Of a stretch of DNA of 64,000 nucleotides, positions 27,293-35,307 are shown piece after piece (the first letter of the stretch is position 1; each line of letters opens with the position of its first letter). Location of the stretch: assembly GCF_002934065.1 (NCBI RefSeq), contig NZ_CP018049.1, forward strand, positions 618,501 to 682,500, read 5' to 3'. The DNA comes from Pseudomonas orientalis. GTDB taxonomy: Bacteria > Pseudomonadota > Gammaproteobacteria > Pseudomonadales > Pseudomonadaceae. A model generated the notes under the pieces. It had not been told where the DNA came from. It did not search any database and was given only the letters and a program-made list of their open reading frames with translations. The position numbers and the translations under genes are program-made.

Positions 27293-27789
27293 GGACGCAC
27301 GCCGAACTGATGCAGTTTGGGCGCGTAATTGAAGTCTTCGTCACCATGGCGCGAGTGGTGATGACCACCGCCATAGGCGCCGTGCTCGGGTTGGAAAGGC
27401 GCCTCGATGGGGTGCGCATCGGCGCCCAGCTGTTCCAGCATGGCCTTGAGCACATAGTCATCGAGCAGGCGCAGCCAGCCATCGCCGACCTGCAGGGCGA
27501 CATGGCGATTGCCCAAGTGATAGGCCGCGCGGGTCAGTTCAAACGCGTTGCGGCAGGTGACATGCAGCAGTTGTTCAGGGCGCGCGCAGACACGTACGAC
27601 GCGTCCGTCCTCGGCTTGCAGGAATTCGCCATCGTGCAACGGCGGTTGCCCACGCTCCAAAAACAGGCCGACGTCTTCACCGTCGGCACTGAAACAGCGC
27701 AGGCGGCTTTTGCTGCGGGCTTCGAAGTTCAGCAGCAGCTCGGCGGCCCATAGGGCCTGGGGGGCGATTCGGCGGTGGATCACCAGCAT
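27289..27789 (-). CDS. ureE: Urease nickel metallochaperone UreE
   Basis: Encodes 166 residues. The N-terminal domain (RSKSRLRCFSADGEDVGLFL) and the C-terminal metal-binding domain (AYHLGNRHVALQVGDGWLRL) contain the conserved interface histidine. A short histidine-rich tail, GGGHHHSRHGDED, lies near residues 141-153. It hands Ni2+ to the UreDFG complex. It is the first gene of ureEFG-J, with a sigma-54-like promoter about 45 bp upstream. Confidence 0.96.
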   Translation of the reverse strand: MLVIHRRIAPQALWAAELLLNFEARSKSRLRCFSADGEDVGLFLERGQPPLHDGEFLQAEDGRVVRVCARPEQLLHVTCRNAFELTRAAYHLGNRHVALQVGDGWLRLLDDYVLKAMLEQLGADAHPIEAPFQPEHGAYGGGHHHSRHGDEDFNYAPKLHQFGVRP

Positions 27790-28130
27790 CGGAGGGTTTC
27801 CAGCTATTAACGATAAAGGGGCTATAAAGGTGGTAGAGCAAGGGCCTTGCCAACCCGGCAGGCGCGTAGGAAATCCCTGTCAGCAGGGCGCGAGCGTTAC
27901 ACGGCAGGGCATTCGCAAAGGGTGAGCGTGCTGCAATTTGGTGCGCTTGAGCGGCGCTCGGCACCGGGAAGGGGCATTTTGTGTGGAGTAAGCCGATGAA
28001 TTGCATGAAACGTCTTTCATACAATTCGTCATTTTGGCTTTAAGGAATAATCCTACAAGAGCCAGAGAATCGGCCTTCGTGAGCTTACGTGGTGGTTCTT
28101 TAAGATTCGCGCCGTGTTTAATCCGTCGCG
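27790..28130. other. Divergent control region between ureE and NlpC/P60 gene
   Basis: These 341 bases contain the sigma-54-like promoter, the NtrC-like half sites and a small CCCTG-TCAG-CAGGG hairpin at 27876-27889. No gene was seen. The half next to the NlpC/P60 gene is A+T-richer but shows no clear promoter to me. Confidence 0.6.
27836..27853 (-). promoter_or_regulatory. Sigma-54-like promoter of ureEFG-J
   Basis: Read on the minus strand, TTGGCAAGGCCCTTGCTC matches TGGCAC-N5-TTGCW with one change (A for C), and the GG and GC doublets are 10 bp apart. Transcription would start near 27826. A GGTGC half-site with an imperfect partner (GCTGCAATTTGGTGC at 27930-27944) lies about 90 bp upstream, the usual NtrC position. 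Confidence 0.7.
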
Positions 28131-28637
28131 ATGTTCATCATGTTCAAGTCACTTATCTGTTCCGTCATTGTCAGCCTGTCTTGTCTTATTTCCTCAGCCT
28201 CGGCCACTCTTCAACAGCCGCCGACGTTTGTTTCCACCCATGCACCGTCTTCGGTCGAAAATGTGATCGACCGCGCCCATCAACTGCTCGGTACACCCTA
28301 CAAGTGGGGCGGTACCTCCACCGAGCAAGGGTTCGATTGCAGCAGCTTCCTGGTCTATCTGTTCAAGACCCAAGCCAATATTCAGCTGCCGCGCACCACG
28401 GCTGCGATGCACCGTTCAACGGCCGCGACCATCAAGCGCACGGCGTTGAAGCCGGGCGACGCGGTCTTTTTCAAAGGCAATGGGCAGGGGCGGGTGAGTC
28501 ACGTCGGGCTGTATATCGGCGATGGCAAATTCATCCATTCACCGCGTACCGGCAAGAACGTGCGTATCGATTCTTTGAGCAATAGCTACTGGAACAGGAA
28601 CTACACCACCGCCAAGCGCTTTCACAAGGCCGGCTGA
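28131..28637 (+). CDS. Secreted NlpC/P60 peptidoglycan endopeptidase
   Basis: Encodes 168 residues; an alternative start is the Met three codons later. The signal peptide covers about residues 1-26 (SLICSVIVSLSCLISSASA). The NlpC/P60 catalytic triad is present: Cys70 (GFDCSSFLVYLF), His124 (VSHVGLYIG) and His136 (FIHSP). Such enzymes cut D-Glu-meso-Dap or related bonds in cell-wall peptides, in the periplasm or at the outer membrane. There is no obvious lipobox. The gene stands alone and ends 5 bp before the convergent regulator gene. Confidence 0.9.
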   Translation: MFIMFKSLICSVIVSLSCLISSASATLQQPPTFVSTHAPSSVENVIDRAHQLLGTPYKWGGTSTEQGFDCSSFLVYLFKTQANIQLPRTTAAMHRSTAATIKRTALKPGDAVFFKGNGQGRVSHVGLYIGDGKFIHSPRTGKNVRIDSLSNSYWNRNYTTAKRFHKAG

Positions 28638-28642
28638 TCGTA

Positions 28643-29275
28643 TTACTCGGTGCTGCCCAGGCCTTGCCAATGCTTGAGGCCGATAAAGATAAAGCGCAAT
28701 TGCTGGGTGATCTTCGCCTGGGGCGTGAGGTGGGCAGGCAAGGCCTGGGCGGGAGGGTCGATGATGTCTGGCAGGGTGGCGAACACACTTTTGACGATCA
28801 GATCGGCCATCACGTGCAAACCGTCGGCGTCCAGGTGCTGCAGTTTGGGCATCAGCGTAAGGTCGGCCGCCAGGTCGCGGGTGATGTCTTCGCGCAGCGC
28901 GCCGATGGCTTGGCGCACGGCCAGGCAACCGCCGTACTGTTCGCGGGCCAGGAACAGGAATTGGGAACGGTTGGCCGAGACCACATCGAGAAAGATCCGC
29001 ACGGACGCATCGATGATTCCGCCCATGACGAATTCGTTGTGGCGCACCAGGCGAATCGTGGCGCGAAATGTCTGGCCGACTTCACTGACCAACGCGAGCC
29101 CAAGCTGGTCCATGTCGGCAAAATGGCGATAGAAGCCGGTGGGCACGATGCCCGCTGTCTTGGCCACTTCGCGCAGGCTCAGGCTGCCAAACCCACGGCC
29201 ACACTCCATCAGATGGCGGGCAGCGTCCATCAAGGCGAGGCGAGTCTGTTGCTTCTGTTCGGCGCGGGGCAGCAT
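28643..29275 (-). CDS. TetR-family regulator, FabR/DesT-like
   Basis: Encodes 210 residues from ATG 29275; the longer frame begins with a TTG and lacks support. The N-terminal helix-turn-helix (SLSLREVAKTAGIVPTGFYRHFADMDQLGLALV) is very close to FabR and DesT, which control unsaturated fatty-acid synthesis or desaturation by sensing acyl-CoA pools. No fatty-acid gene lies beside it, so its targets must be elsewhere. The function is inferred from the N-terminal match. Confidence 0.8.
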   Translation of the reverse strand: MLPRAEQKQQTRLALMDAARHLMECGRGFGSLSLREVAKTAGIVPTGFYRHFADMDQLGLALVSEVGQTFRATIRLVRHNEFVMGGIIDASVRIFLDVVSANRSQFLFLAREQYGGCLAVRQAIGALREDITRDLAADLTLMPKLQHLDADGLHVMADLIVKSVFATLPDIIDPPAQALPAHLTPQAKITQQLRFIFIGLKHWQGLGSTE

Positions 29276-29380
29276 GAGCGGATGGGCTTTGTCGGCGAGT
29301 ACAGCGACGCACTCTAGCAAAAGCGCTTTGCCGGCGTCGAACTTGGCGGGGCATTGCGTGATGCGGTCTATATAAAAGCG

Positions 29381-29408
29381 AAAGCCCGATCGACAGATCG
29401 GGCTTTTT
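29381..29408 (-). terminator. Intrinsic terminator after the repeat protein gene
   Basis: AAAGCCCGATC-GACA-GATCGGGCTTT is a perfect 11-bp stem with a 4-base loop and T-rich flanks on both sides, so it may work in both directions. It lies 18 bp past the stop of the minus-strand gene at 29426. Confidence 0.85.
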
Positions 29409-29425
29409 TCTGGGCCACCACGGGC

Positions 29426-29797
29426 TTAGCTCTGTGCTTGATGCAGTTCTTGCAGACGATCAGCACCGCCTTCAGCGATACCTTGAGTGTACGCGCGGTC
29501 GTTGGCTTGCTCAGCACCGCCTTCCACCAGACCTTTTTCCTGCAGGCGGTCGTTGCCACCTTCAGTCAGGCCTTCGGTGTAGGCGCGTTTGTTGGCCTGC
29601 TCCGAACCGTTTTCAGCGACAGCGCCTTTGGCGTAGTCACGGTTTTCATCTTCTTGCGAACCGCTACGAGCCACGGTTTGGCTGGACTGGACGGCCTGAG
29701 CCTTGTTCTGTGGAGTAGCCTGTTCGGCGGCTGGCAGGGCAAAGGCACTGGAAGCCAGGACGGATAACAGGACGGTAGCAAGTACTTGGCGTTTCAT
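29426..29797 (-). CDS. Secreted repeat protein of unknown function
   Basis: Encodes 123 residues from ATG 29797 with AAGGAG eight bases upstream. The signal peptide is residues 1-20 (MKRQVLATVLLSVLASSAFA). The mature protein is acidic and repetitive: units resembling EGGAEQANDRAYTQGIAEGG and GGNDRLQEKGLVEGG recur two to three times, giving motifs RAYTxG and DRLQE. I know no function. Proteins of this kind are common in Pseudomonas and appear periplasmic or secreted. It is a single gene with its own terminator. Confidence 0.82.
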   Translation of the reverse strand: MKRQVLATVLLSVLASSAFALPAAEQATPQNKAQAVQSSQTVARSGSQEDENRDYAKGAVAENGSEQANKRAYTEGLTEGGNDRLQEKGLVEGGAEQANDRAYTQGIAEGGADRLQELHQAQS

Positions 29798-30155
29798 GAG
29801 GGTTGCTCCTTGGGAGGGCGATAAAGTGGGTACAGGGCTAATGCTACTCTTGATAAGTCGATATAAAAGTTCATAAACACAATGGTAATAATCAACAGAA
29901 TTGATTGTTCTCCCGGGAGGCTCTAGCTCGCGCCTCTCAAGCACGCGGTTTTGCACCGTAGTGGGTATTTTCGACACGCACCTGGGTAACAATGGTGCGT
30001 GGTTGATGAGCGGAAACGGTCTGATCGATCAGGAAAATCGCTTTTTTCGGCTAAATCGGCCGTTGCGTTAAACCCCCGGGCACTTTGCCAGTCGTAGTCC
30101 TATAAGCTGTTTCAAAGGCTGTTGCCCAGCCAGTCGTAATCAGGAGTTTTGTGCA
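29798..30155. other. Divergent intergenic region
   Basis: These 358 bases lie between the repeat protein gene (minus) and the AsmA gene (plus). The first 120 bases are A+T-rich and probably hold the minus-strand promoter. I saw no operator, RNA or gene that I could support. Confidence 0.5.
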
Positions 30156-32222
30156 ATGACGCGCACTCGAAAAATCGTCGCCTGGTGCTGCGCCAGCTTC
30201 GTTCTGTTAATCGCCATCGCGGTATTGGTCCTGGTGTTTTTTGACTGGAACCGCATCAAGCCGCCCCTTAATGCCAAGGTCTCCGAAGAGTTGCACCGCC
30301 CGTTCGCCATCAACGGCAACCTGGCGGTGGTGTGGCAGCGTGAGCCCGACGAGGGCGGCTGGCGGGCGTGGGTGCCCTGGCCCCACGTGATTGCCGAAGA
30401 CCTGAGCCTGGGCAATCCCGAGTGGTCCAAGCAACCGCAGATGGTCACGCTCAAGAAAGTCGAGTTGCGTATTTCGCCCTTGGCGTTGCTGGCACAGCGC
30501 GTAGTGATCCCGCGTATCGACCTCACCGAACCGAGCGCCGACCTGCAGCGCCTGGCGGACGGCCGCGCCAACTGGACCTTCAAGTTCGACCCCAAGGACC
30601 CCGACGCCGAGCCTTCGAGCTGGGTGGTGGATATCGGCGCCATCGGCTTCGACAAAGGCCACGTCACCCTCGACGACCAGACCCTCAAGACCCGGCTCGA
30701 TGTGATCATCGACCCGCTGGGCAAGCCGATCCCCTTCGGTGCAATCGTCGGCGACGCGGATGCCAAAAAAGCCCTGGAAAAAGGCTCGGCCCCCCAGGAC
30801 TACGCGTTCGGCCTCAAGGTCAAGGGCCAGTATCACGGCCAGGCGCTCGCCGGAACCGGCAAGATCGGCGGCCTGCTCGCGCTGCAGGACGCGGCCAAGC
30901 CGTTCCCGCTGCAGGCCCAGGTCAAGATCGCTGACACCAGCATCGCCCTGGCCGGCACCCTGACCGACCCGCTGAACCTCGGCGCCCTGGACCTGCGCCT
31001 CAAACTTGCCGGTGCCAGCCTGGGCAACCTCTACCCGCTGACCGGCGTAACGTTGCCCGATTCGCCGGCGTATTCAACCGACGGCCATCTGATCGCCAAG
31101 CTGCATGAAGCCAGCGGCGCGTCCTTTCGCTATGAAAACTTCAACGGCAAGATCGGCAACAGCGATATCCACGGCGACCTGGCCTACGTGGCCAGCCAGC
31201 CACGGCCCAAGCTCAGCGGCGCGCTGGTGTCCAATCAACTGCTGATGGACGACCTGGCGCCCTTGATTGGCGCCGACTCCAATGCCAAGCAGAAAGCCCG
31301 TGGCGGTGAAAGCAAGCAACCGGCGACCAAGGTGCTGCCGGTCGAAGAGTTCCGCACCGAGCGCTGGCGCGAGATGGATGCCGACGTGGAATTCACCGGC
31401 AAACGCATCGTGCACAGCGCCGAGCTGCCGTTCACCGACCTCTATACGCACGTGGTGCTCAACGACGGTGAGCTGAGCCTTGAACCCCTGCGCTTCGGCG
31501 TGGCCGGCGGCAAGCTCGATGCGCAGATCCGCTTGAACGGCCGCACCACGCCGATGGAAGGGCGCGCGAAACTCACGGCGCGTAATTTCAAGCTCAAACA
31601 GTTGTTCCCAAGCTTTGAGCCGATGAAAACAAGCTTTGGCGAACTCAACGGCGACGCTGATATTGCCGGGCGCGGCAACTCCGTGGCAGCGTTGCTGGGC
31701 ACCTCCAATGGTGACCTGAAAATGCTGATCAACGACGGCGCCATCAGCCGTGGCCTGATGGAAATCGCTGGCCTCAACGTCGGCAACTACGTGGTGGGAC
31801 GCCTGTTTGGCGACAAGGAAGTGAAGATCAACTGCGCTGCGGCGGACTTCGGCATCAAGACCGGCCTGGCGACCACCCGCTTGTTTGTATTCGATACCGA
31901 GAACGCGATCATCTACGTCGATGGCACGGCGAATATGGCGACCGAGCAGTTGGACCTGACCATCACGCCGGAGTCCAAGGGCTTCCGCCTGTTCTCCCTG
32001 CGCTCACCATTGTATGTGAACGGGCCGTTCATCAAGCCCAATGCCGGCGTCAAGGCTATCCCCCTGGCGTTGCGCGGCGCGGGCATGGTCGCCCTGGGTG
32101 TGATCGCAGGTCCTGCGGCCGGGTTGCTCGCACTGGTTGCCCCAAGCGGCGGCGAGCCGAATGCGTGCGCACCGTTGCTGCAACAGATGAGAGAAGGCAA
32201 GGCGCCCAAGACTGTGAAATAA
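30156..32222 (+). CDS. AsmA-family protein
   Basis: Encodes 688 residues with CAGGAG before the ATG. A single N-terminal membrane anchor (residues ~7-30, VAWCCASFVLLIAIAVLVLVFF) is followed by a long periplasmic part. The AsmA N-terminal region ends in FDWNRIKPPLNAKVSEEL.RPFAINGNL, and the C-terminal region (ISRGLMEIAGLNVGNYVVGRLFGDKEVKINCAAADFGI...DLTITPESKGFRLFSLRSPLYVNGPF) is typical. AsmA-like proteins belong to the bridge-like superfamily implicated in phospholipid transport and outer-membrane homeostasis. It is a lone gene, followed by a REP doublet. Confidence 0.9.
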   Translation: MTRTRKIVAWCCASFVLLIAIAVLVLVFFDWNRIKPPLNAKVSEELHRPFAINGNLAVVWQREPDEGGWRAWVPWPHVIAEDLSLGNPEWSKQPQMVTLKKVELRISPLALLAQRVVIPRIDLTEPSADLQRLADGRANWTFKFDPKDPDAEPSSWVVDIGAIGFDKGHVTLDDQTLKTRLDVIIDPLGKPIPFGAIVGDADAKKALEKGSAPQDYAFGLKVKGQYHGQALAGTGKIGGLLALQDAAKPFPLQAQVKIADTSIALAGTLTDPLNLGALDLRLKLAGASLGNLYPLTGVTLPDSPAYSTDGHLIAKLHEASGASFRYENFNGKIGNSDIHGDLAYVASQPRPKLSGALVSNQLLMDDLAPLIGADSNAKQKARGGESKQPATKVLPVEEFRTERWREMDADVEFTGKRIVHSAELPFTDLYTHVVLNDGELSLEPLRFGVAGGKLDAQIRLNGRTTPMEGRAKLTARNFKLKQLFPSFEPMKTSFGELNGDADIAGRGNSVAALLGTSNGDLKMLINDGAISRGLMEIAGLNVGNYVVGRLFGDKEVKINCAAADFGIKTGLATTRLFVFDTENAIIYVDGTANMATEQLDLTITPESKGFRLFSLRSPLYVNGPFIKPNAGVKAIPLALRGAGMVALGVIAGPAAGLLALVAPSGGEPNACAPLLQQMREGKAPKTVK

Positions 32223-32243
32223 CTGACTGCACCCGAAACCAAA

Positions 32244-32332
32244 TGTGGGAGGGGGCTTGCCCCCGATAGCGGTTTATCAGCCAGAACATCCTTGGCTGAA
32301 CCACTGCTATCGGGAGCAAGCCCCCTCCCACA
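32244..32332. repeat. REP doublet (REPIN), tail-to-tail form
   Basis: GTGGGAGGGGGCTTGCCCCC at 32245 and the inverse ending at 32332 lie between the convergent AsmA and ferritin-like genes. Confidence 0.95.
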
Positions 32333-32353
32333 TGGGTATTGCTGTGCGGCTGG

Positions 32354-32884
32354 TTACAGGCCTTCGAGAATATCCGCCATGTCATCGGCGTGTTCTTCTT
32401 CCTGGGCCAGGATGTCTTCGAAGATGCGACGGGTAGTCGGATCCTTATCGCCGATGTACTGAATGATCTCGCGATAGCTGTCCACCGCGATCCGCTCGGC
32501 CACCAAGTCTTCGTAGACCATTTCTTTCAGCGAGTTGCCCGCCACGTACTGTGCGTGGGAGTTCTTCGACAGCAGGTCGGGGTTGAATTCCGGCTCGCCG
32601 CCCAGCTGCACGATGCGCTCGGCAAGTTTGTCGGCGTGTTCGGCTTCCTGGGTGGCGTGCTCCAGGAATTCATCGGCGGCGACGCTGGCTTTCAGGCCGC
32701 TGGCCATGAAGTAGTGACGCTTGTAGCGCAACACGCAGACCAGTTCGGTGGCCAGCGATGCGTTGAGCAGGCGGATAATTTCTTCGCGGTCGGCGTCATA
32801 GCCTTCGGTCACGGCACCGTTTTCAACGTTCTGGCGGGCGCGGCTGCGCAGGGTCGCAACGTCAGTCAAGTGTGCTTCAGTCAT
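32354..32884 (-). CDS. Ferritin-like (bacterioferritin-related) protein
   Basis: Encodes 176 residues with AGGAG upstream. It has a four-helix ferritin-like domain with di-iron carboxylate/His motifs: Glu in LNASLATELVCVLRY, E..H in EFLEHATQEAEHADKL, Glu in EDLVAERIAVDSY and E..H in ILAQEEEHADDM. It is shorter and more divergent than BfrA/BfrB and matches the group often annotated as probable bacterioferritin in Pseudomonas. It is probably a cytosolic iron-storage or oxidative-protection protein; haem binding is not evident. Confidence 0.88.
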   Translation of the reverse strand: MTEAHLTDVATLRSRARQNVENGAVTEGYDADREEIIRLLNASLATELVCVLRYKRHYFMASGLKASVAADEFLEHATQEAEHADKLAERIVQLGGEPEFNPDLLSKNSHAQYVAGNSLKEMVYEDLVAERIAVDSYREIIQYIGDKDPTTRRIFEDILAQEEEHADDMADILEGL

Positions 32885-32981
32885 CTCAATCTCCTGGGGC
32901 TAATCCGGTTTTACGCCACGCTCTGCCGGCGTGATCGCTCCCAGTTGTGAGTCGCGAGAGAGGCGAAAAGTTTTATCGGAT

Positions 32982-33872
32982 TTAACAGGATGTGTCACGA
33001 CGAGGTCTGACCGGCGTAGTCCAGCGCTCCGACAGGACCACCCCACCCAAGGTCAGCAACCCTCCCACCAGGTGATAAAGCGCCAGCGCCTCCTTCAGCA
33101 CCACCGCCGCGATCAAGGCAGTAATCAGTGGAAGCAGGTTGAAAAACAACGTGGTACGGCTTGGCCCCAGGGTTTTGACCGAGTGCATCCACGCCAGCGG
33201 CGCCAGCATCGAAGCCAGCAGGCACGCATACAGCACCAGCGGGATATTCGCCCAGCCCAGGCCCGCCTTGGCCGAGAACAGGAACAACGGAAACAGCACC
33301 ACCACCGCCACCAGCACTTGCAGATACAACAGCACCAACGGCGGCAGGCGCAGTTGCCATTTTTTCAGCAAGGTGCTGTAGACCGCGTAGGCCAGGGTGG
33401 CTACCAGCATCATGGCGTCACCGAGGTTGATCCCGTGTTGCAGCAACGCGCCCAGGCTGCCGGATGACACCACCACCACAACCCCCGCGAACGACAGCAC
33501 CGCGCCGGTCAGCGCGCCGAAGGTCAGGCGCTGGCCGAGGCTGATGATGGCGGCGGTCAGGGCCATCAGCGGCATCAGCGAGAGGATGATGCCCATGTTG
33601 GTGGCACTGGTCAGCGTGGCCGCGTAATAGGCCAGGCTTTGATACACGGCCATGCCCAGCACGCCGAGAATAAAGATCTTGCCCAGGTTCGGGCGGATCA
33701 GCGCCCAGTTGGCGATGACCGGCTTGAGCATGAATGGGGTGAACAGCAGCGCCGCGAACAGCCAGCGATAAAAGCCGATTTCAGCCGGGGAGATCGAACC
33801 CACCGCCAGTTTGTTGACCACGGTGTTGCCGGACCAGATAAGGATGGCCAGCAGGGGATACGTGTATTGCAT
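32982..33872 (-). CDS. EamA/DMT-family inner-membrane transporter
   Basis: Encodes 296 residues with ten predicted membrane helices in two EamA repeats. The first starts YPLLAILIWSGNTVVNKLAVGSISP and the second near HGINLGDAMMLVATLAYAVYSTLLKKW. Members export amino acids or other metabolites. The gene is divergent from an AraC regulator, with only 98 bp between the start codons and a strong inverted repeat in that gap, so it is the likely target of that regulator. Its substrate is unknown. Confidence 0.9.
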   Translation of the reverse strand: MQYTYPLLAILIWSGNTVVNKLAVGSISPAEIGFYRWLFAALLFTPFMLKPVIANWALIRPNLGKIFILGVLGMAVYQSLAYYAATLTSATNMGIILSLMPLMALTAAIISLGQRLTFGALTGAVLSFAGVVVVVSSGSLGALLQHGINLGDAMMLVATLAYAVYSTLLKKWQLRLPPLVLLYLQVLVAVVVLFPLFLFSAKAGLGWANIPLVLYACLLASMLAPLAWMHSVKTLGPSRTTLFFNLLPLITALIAAVVLKEALALYHLVGGLLTLGGVVLSERWTTPVRPRRDTSC

Positions 33873-33912
33873 CGAAACCAGACCCAGTGCGTTGAGGAGG
33901 CCGGATTATCCC

Positions 33913-33981
33913 TTGTCTGGATCGAAGCCTATAATGCGATCCAGACAACCGGCCTTTGAATCCAGACAATATGTCCAGACA
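33913..33981. promoter_or_regulatory. CCAGACA operator array between EamA and AraC genes
   Basis: TTGTCTGGATCG (33913-33924) and its perfect complement CGATCCAGACAA (33937-33948) enclose a TATAAT (33930-33935). Further copies follow: AATCCAGACAA (ending 33969), exactly 21 bp on, and GTCCAGACA (33973-33981) inside the start of the AraC gene. This looks like a self-regulated operator covering both promoters. Confidence 0.75.
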
Positions 33982-34759
33982 CACCGTACGCCTGCCCGAT
34001 TTCGTCAGCCTGCCGAGCCCTGTGTACTTCCGCTATTCCGACTTCGCCCCAGACACCGAATGCACCCCGCACCAGCACGCCTGGGGCTCGCTGGACTACT
34101 CGGCCAGCGGTGTGATGCGCATGAAAGTGGCCGGCAGCCGTTTCATGTCGCCGCCGCAGTACGCAGTGTGGGTGCCGCCGCATACCGTGCACAGTTCCTA
34201 CAATGCCGAGGCGATTGTCTACCACTCGGTGGGCCTGGCGCCGCCGTTGTGCGAGCAACTGCCCCGGCAGCCTTGCACCCTGGCGATCAGTGACATCCTC
34301 AAGGCAATTCTCAAGGATTTCGCCCTGCGCGACGTCAATCAGCCGCAGACCGAAGCCGATATCCGCCTGGCCCAGGTGCTGGTGGACCAACTCAAGCAGG
34401 CGCCGATCCACGATTGCTTCCTGCCTTACGCCCGTCATCCCGGCCTGCTGGGTGTACTTGAAGGCATGCAGGCGCAACCGGGCGACAACCGTCCGCTGGC
34501 GCAGTGGGCCGAGCAGGTGCATGTCAGCGAACGCACCCTGGCGCGTCAGTTTGTGCGCGAACTCGGCATGAGCTTTGGCGAATGGCGCCAGCGCCTGCGC
34601 TATCTGGCGGCCATCGAAGCCCTCGACAGCGCGTGCAGCGTGCAGCATGTGGCATTTGACCTGGGCTACAGCAGCGCCTCGGCCTTTATCGCGATGTTCC
34701 AGCGCCATGCCGGTTGCACGCCGGAGCAATACCGTCGGACGACTATTCGCGGCCGGTGA
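33971..34759 (+). CDS. AraC-family transcriptional regulator
   Basis: Encodes 262 residues from ATG 33971; an in-frame TTG five codons earlier is possible but weak. The N-terminal cupin-like sensing domain (residues ~10-90: CTPHQHAWGSLDYSASGVMRMKVAGSRFMSPPQYAVWVPPHTVH) and two C-terminal helix-turn-helix motifs (WAEQVHVSERTLARQFVRELG and VQHVAFDLGYSSASAFIAMFQRHAG) place it in the AraC cupin group (PA-type YdhB/NimR-like). It probably controls the divergent EamA exporter and itself through the CCAGACA sites. The inducer is unknown. Confidence 0.88.
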   Translation: MSRHTVRLPDFVSLPSPVYFRYSDFAPDTECTPHQHAWGSLDYSASGVMRMKVAGSRFMSPPQYAVWVPPHTVHSSYNAEAIVYHSVGLAPPLCEQLPRQPCTLAISDILKAILKDFALRDVNQPQTEADIRLAQVLVDQLKQAPIHDCFLPYARHPGLLGVLEGMQAQPGDNRPLAQWAEQVHVSERTLARQFVRELGMSFGEWRQRLRYLAAIEALDSACSVQHVAFDLGYSSASAFIAMFQRHAGCTPEQYRRTTIRGR

Positions 34760-34830
34760 AGTTGTAACAGGTTTTGACTACACTGCGTTGTAGGCCGTGC
34801 CCTTCGGTACGGTAACAGGGAGAAAACTCC

Positions 34831-35130
34831 ATGAAGATGCTGCGTATTTCGCTGTTGATGATGGGCCTGCTGCTGTGTTCCCAGGGTTTTGCCGCCACCG
34901 CCCAGCAAAACAAGATGACCACCTGCAATGCCGAGGCGACCACCAAGACCCTCAAGGGTGATGAGCGCAAGGCCTACATGAAGACCTGCCTGTCGGCACC
35001 TGCCGCCAACGATGCCAAGACTCTGACGCCGCAGCAGCAGAAGATGAAAGACTGCAATGCGTCGGCTAAAACCCAGGCGTTGGCGGGCGAAGCGCGTAAA
35101 ACGTTCATGAGCACCTGCCTGAAGAAGTAA
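34831..35130 (+). CDS. psiF: PsiF-family periplasmic protein
   Basis: Encodes 99 residues. The signal peptide covers residues 1-21 (MKMLRISLLMMGLLLCSQGFA). Two PsiF repeats follow, each with the pattern MxxCNAxAxxxxLxGxxRKxxMxxCL: KMTTCNAEATTKTLKGDERKAYMKTCL, then KMKDCNASAKTQALAGEARKTFMSTCL. PsiF was named as phosphate-starvation-inducible in E. coli, but I see no clear Pho box here. It is a small single gene with unknown biochemical function. Confidence 0.88.
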   Translation: MKMLRISLLMMGLLLCSQGFAATAQQNKMTTCNAEATTKTLKGDERKAYMKTCLSAPAANDAKTLTPQQQKMKDCNASAKTQALAGEARKTFMSTCLKK

Positions 35131-35176
35131 TAGCCCCAGGCCATAGAAGGCTGCGACACTCGCACACAGTCCCTTT

Positions 35177-35275
35177 GTAGGAGCGAGCTTGCTCGCGAAA
35201 AACGTGAACGATCACACGGGCACCCTGACTAAACGCGGTGCCCTTTCGTTTTTTGCGAGCAAGCTCGCTCCTACA
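35177..35275. repeat. Second-family REP doublet (GAGCGAGCTTGCTCGC)
   Basis: GTAGGAGCGAGCTTGCTCGC at 35177 and the inverse GCGAGCAAGCTCGCTCCTAC ending at 35275 flank a spacer. The sequence family differs from the GGGGGCTTGCCCCC repeats; another copy is at 50097-50196. It lies between psiF and the AI-2E-type gene. Confidence 0.93.
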
Positions 35276-35307
35276 ACATCCTTTAACGCCGTTCGTTTTG
35301 AGGCTGT

